From the NCBI GenBank assembly GCA_903933475.1, contig CAIZKE010000083.1:1-16445 (forward strand): DNA of 16,445 bases, in the 5' to 3' direction. The translations under genes were made by a program, and so were the position numbers. The stretch's first letter is position 1, and the number at the start of each line of letters is the position of its first letter. Source of the stretch: an uncultured Alphaproteobacteria bacterium. Its GTDB lineage: Bacteria > Pseudomonadota > Alphaproteobacteria > Caulobacterales > Caulobacteraceae. The notes under the pieces were generated by a model. It made no database searches. It saw only the letters and a list, made by a program, of their open reading frames with translations, and was not told where the DNA came from. Positions 14,889-16,445 of this stretch are shown piece after piece.

Positions 14889-15396
14889 TTTTCAAGGCGC
14901 CCAGGTAGTCGCGCTTGCCCAGGGGCGCGCCCTTCTGCCGGAGGATGTCGTAGGCGGTCGCGGCATGGAAATGCAGGTTTGGGAGCGAGAAGGACATCAG
15001 GAAACCTTCTGCGGTGAAGGGGATCTGGGACTGCCCGATCCTGAAAATCACCTCGCGGCCCTCCAGGGCGTTGACCTCGTCCGCCGACAGGGCTTTCAGG
15101 CGGGCGTGGGCGTCGGCGACCAGGCCCTGCAGGCCGGCATAGTCGAGCTCCTGGGGTGCCGGCGGCCCGAAGACGCCGGCCCGGGCGCCCTCGATGGCGT
15201 TGATCGAATGGTGGACCACCGAGAGAAGCTGGAAGCGGAAGGGGAACATGTCATCCGCCAGGCGCGCCTCGACGATCTCATCGGCGCTGATCCCCGCATC
15301 CTGGCTCCAGGCGCGGCCCTTCTCGAGGAAGGCGGAGACGGCGCCAACGGTCTGCAGCATGGAGCCTACGCTCACGTCATAAAGTGAAATCGCCAT
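14878..15396 (-). CDS. DUF1993 family protein (DinB-like four-helix fold expected)
   Basis: A 172-residue soluble protein of unknown function. The C-terminal block PNLHFHAATAYDILRQKGAPLGKRDYLG (139-166) and the start YDVSVGSMLQTV (6-17) are typical of DUF1993, a group related in fold to DinB/YfiT proteins. His62/His63 (VVHHSINAI), His142 and His144 are candidate metal ligands by analogy; that is inference. The ATG at 15396 has GGAG eight bases upstream (complement of 15405-15408). It stands alone, divergent from the membrane sensor and ending over the receiver remnant. No terminator is visible. Confidence 0.88.
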   Translation of the reverse strand: MAISLYDVSVGSMLQTVGAVSAFLEKGRAWSQDAGISADEIVEARLADDMFPFRFQLLSVVHHSINAIEGARAGVFGPPAPQELDYAGLQGLVADAHARLKALSADEVNALEGREVIFRIGQSQIPFTAEGFLMSFSLPNLHFHAATAYDILRQKGAPLGKRDYLGALKIKA

Positions 15397-15538
15397 TTCC
15401 TGATCTCCGCGTTCAAAGGGCCGACAGCCTGGATTGGGAACAATCGCCGTGGGACAAGCTTTTCTTCACGGTTGAGACCCATTCTGTCCAGACCGGACGT
15501 TCGGGAGCCGGTCGGATCGGACGCCGGAACCAGGCGAG
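15397..15538. promoter_or_regulatory. Divergent intergenic region between DUF1993 and the membrane sensor
   Basis: 142 bases, less G+C-rich than the surroundings. A weak + strand promoter candidate is TTGGGA (15434-15439) with AGCTTT (15457-15462) at 17 bases. A small inverted repeat, GTCC (15487-15490) / GGAC (15495-15498 region), lies before the sensor start. All weak. Confidence 0.25.
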
Positions 15539-16445
15539 ATGCCGAAACAAATCAAAGTTCTGAAATCAAACCCACGCCGGGAAGCGTTGGGCCGGTGGGT
15601 CCGGCGCGCGATCTCCGACCGCGGCGGCCAGGATTCCCTGGCCGCGACAGCGGTCGCGGTCGGGGTCGCGCCCTACATCGGGCCCCGGATGGCGCTCGCC
15701 TGGCTGGCCTTCGTTGTCGCCACGGCTGTCGCGGAGTACCTCGTCACGGCGGGCGGGCTTAAGCGCCGCCGCCTGGGAGACCTTCTGGAGCTCGCGCGGA
15801 GCGTAGCCGGGGCAGGCTTAGGTCTCTATCTCTTATCGACCCCCTTCAAGGATGCGACCATTGTGGCCGTCGCGCTCTGGGGATCCATGGCCTTCCGCGC
15901 CATCGTGGTCGATTATCGCCGAACAGGCCAGCTCTGGATCCGGTTCGGCCCGGTCCTCATGGCCTTTTTCTGGCGTCAGTTTAACCTCTTCTACGAGGAT
16001 GTCCGGGCGGGCGAAATCGGGTTGGCGTTGGCGGACATCGCTGGACTGGTCTTCATCTTAGCGGCCCTGAGTGCGGTCTACGTGACACTTCAGGAGCGCC
16101 GAAGCGCATACGTGCGGGTCCTGGCGGAGAGCCAGGACAAAACCGTTCAGGTCGCCGATGCGCACAGGGTCGCCCTGCTTGCGGAACAACTGGTGGGATC
16201 GGGACACTTCCGGCTCGACATGCGGACCGCGGAAGCAAGCTTCTCCGATGGTTTCTTTGACCTCTACGGCTGGGACAAGTCCGAGGGTGCCGCTGGGCTT
16301 GACGACATCTTGTTGTTGCATGATCCCGCTGACCAGACCCGGATCCGGGAAATGGTCAGCGAGGTGATCAATTCAAAGCAGCCTATGCGCATCGAGACCC
16401 AGGCCACGCTGAGGGATGGCCGCCGGAAGGTCATGCTGACACAGA
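15539..16445 (+). CDS. Multi-pass membrane protein with cytoplasmic PAS domain, probable sensor kinase (3' end beyond the window)
   Basis: 302 codons are in the window and the frame is still open. The N-terminus is basic, then about five hydrophobic segments (about 35-70 as one or two passes, 84-101, 105-123, 133-150, 160-183), a short helical linker (184-212), and a PAS_3-type domain (about 213 on) with GHFRLDMRTAEASFSDGFF and LYGWDKSEG, ending in a TLRDGRRKVM strand. This is the usual front end of a sensor histidine kinase, hybrid kinase or diguanylate cyclase; the output domain is not visible. ATG 15539 is the first possible start after a stop at 15473; the Shine-Dalgarno is poor (AGGCGAG, very close). 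Three TTA leucine codons occur, uncommon in so G+C-rich a genome, which hints at transfer or later arrival. Confidence 0.85.
   Translation, partial: MPKQIKVLKSNPRREALGRWVRRAISDRGGQDSLAATAVAVGVAPYIGPRMALAWLAFVVATAVAEYLVTAGGLKRRRLGDLLELARSVAGAGLGLYLLSTPFKDATIVAVALWGSMAFRAIVVDYRRTGQLWIRFGPVLMAFFWRQFNLFYEDVRAGEIGLALADIAGLVFILAALSAVYVTLQERRSAYVRVLAESQDKTVQVADAHRVALLAEQLVGSGHFRLDMRTAEASFSDGFFDLYGWDKSEGAAGLDDILLLHDPADQTRIREMVSEVINSKQPMRIETQATLRDGRRKVMLTQ

Noticed and set aside
1..16445. CRISPR array, tRNA or rRNA gene, insertion sequence, attachment site
   Set aside because: No spaced direct repeats, no tRNA or rRNA-like segment, no transposase or integrase frame and no terminal inverted repeats were recognised by eye; a tRNA scan would be the decisive test for the gaps.

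Overview
This GC-rich, densely coding window (roughly two-thirds G+C) looks like chromosome from an alphaproteobacterium, most likely of the Caulobacteraceae (Caulobacter, Phenylobacterium or Brevundimonas type). The reasons are the S46 dipeptidyl-peptidase, the PMFE2-like short-chain dehydrogenase, TTGACG-type -35 boxes and an attenuator-controlled ilvB. The genus assignment is an inference. I found no mobile element, CRISPR array, tRNA or rRNA.

Layout. 1-626 (-) is the N-terminal part of an Old Yellow Enzyme-family oxidoreductase. It lies 31 bases downstream of an exported S46 dipeptidyl-peptidase (658-2724, -). Divergent from these is a tight three-gene exporter operon, permease, ATPase and membrane-fusion protein (2908-5689, +), in which both junctions are ATGA overlaps. 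A (3R)-hydroxyacyl-CoA dehydrogenase-like SDR (5750-6655) follows and ends in a hairpin terminator. Next is a GPH-family sugar/cation symporter (6763-8199). It converges on an Mrp/ApbC-type ATPase (8204-9337, -), which is divergent from a HAD phosphatase (9442-10116, +). The HAD gene converges with serB (10121-11014, -), whose start codon overlaps that of divergent miaA (11013-11942, +).

The best regulatory structure is at 11931-12135. A promoter sits in the end of miaA. A 14-codon leader peptide with a Leu-Val-Leu codon cluster and a good ribosome binding site follows. After it come a 10-bp hairpin, a GGGCCC/GGGCCC intrinsic terminator with five T's, and then ilvB (12136-13932). This is the architecture of a branched-chain amino-acid transcription attenuator. 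The acetolactate synthase small-subunit gene is not next to ilvB: a convergent SRAP/YedK-family gene (13929-14594, -) overlaps the ilvB stop codon instead.

The right end (14595-16445) is looser and looks rearranged. It holds a decayed response-regulator receiver fragment whose phospho-acceptor Asp reads Glu, a DUF1993 protein (14878-15396, -), and the start of a multi-pass membrane PAS sensor (15539 to the window end). The sensor uses TTA leucine codons, which are rare in such GC-rich genomes.

The window is mostly housekeeping and metabolic genes: serine and branched-chain amino-acid synthesis, tRNA modification, Fe-S assembly, peptide degradation and sugar uptake. I see no clearly new multi-gene system. 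The points most worth a second look are the ilvB attenuator and missing small subunit, the Mrp homologue with no CxxC, the overlapping start codons of serB and miaA, and the receiver remnant beside the membrane sensor.
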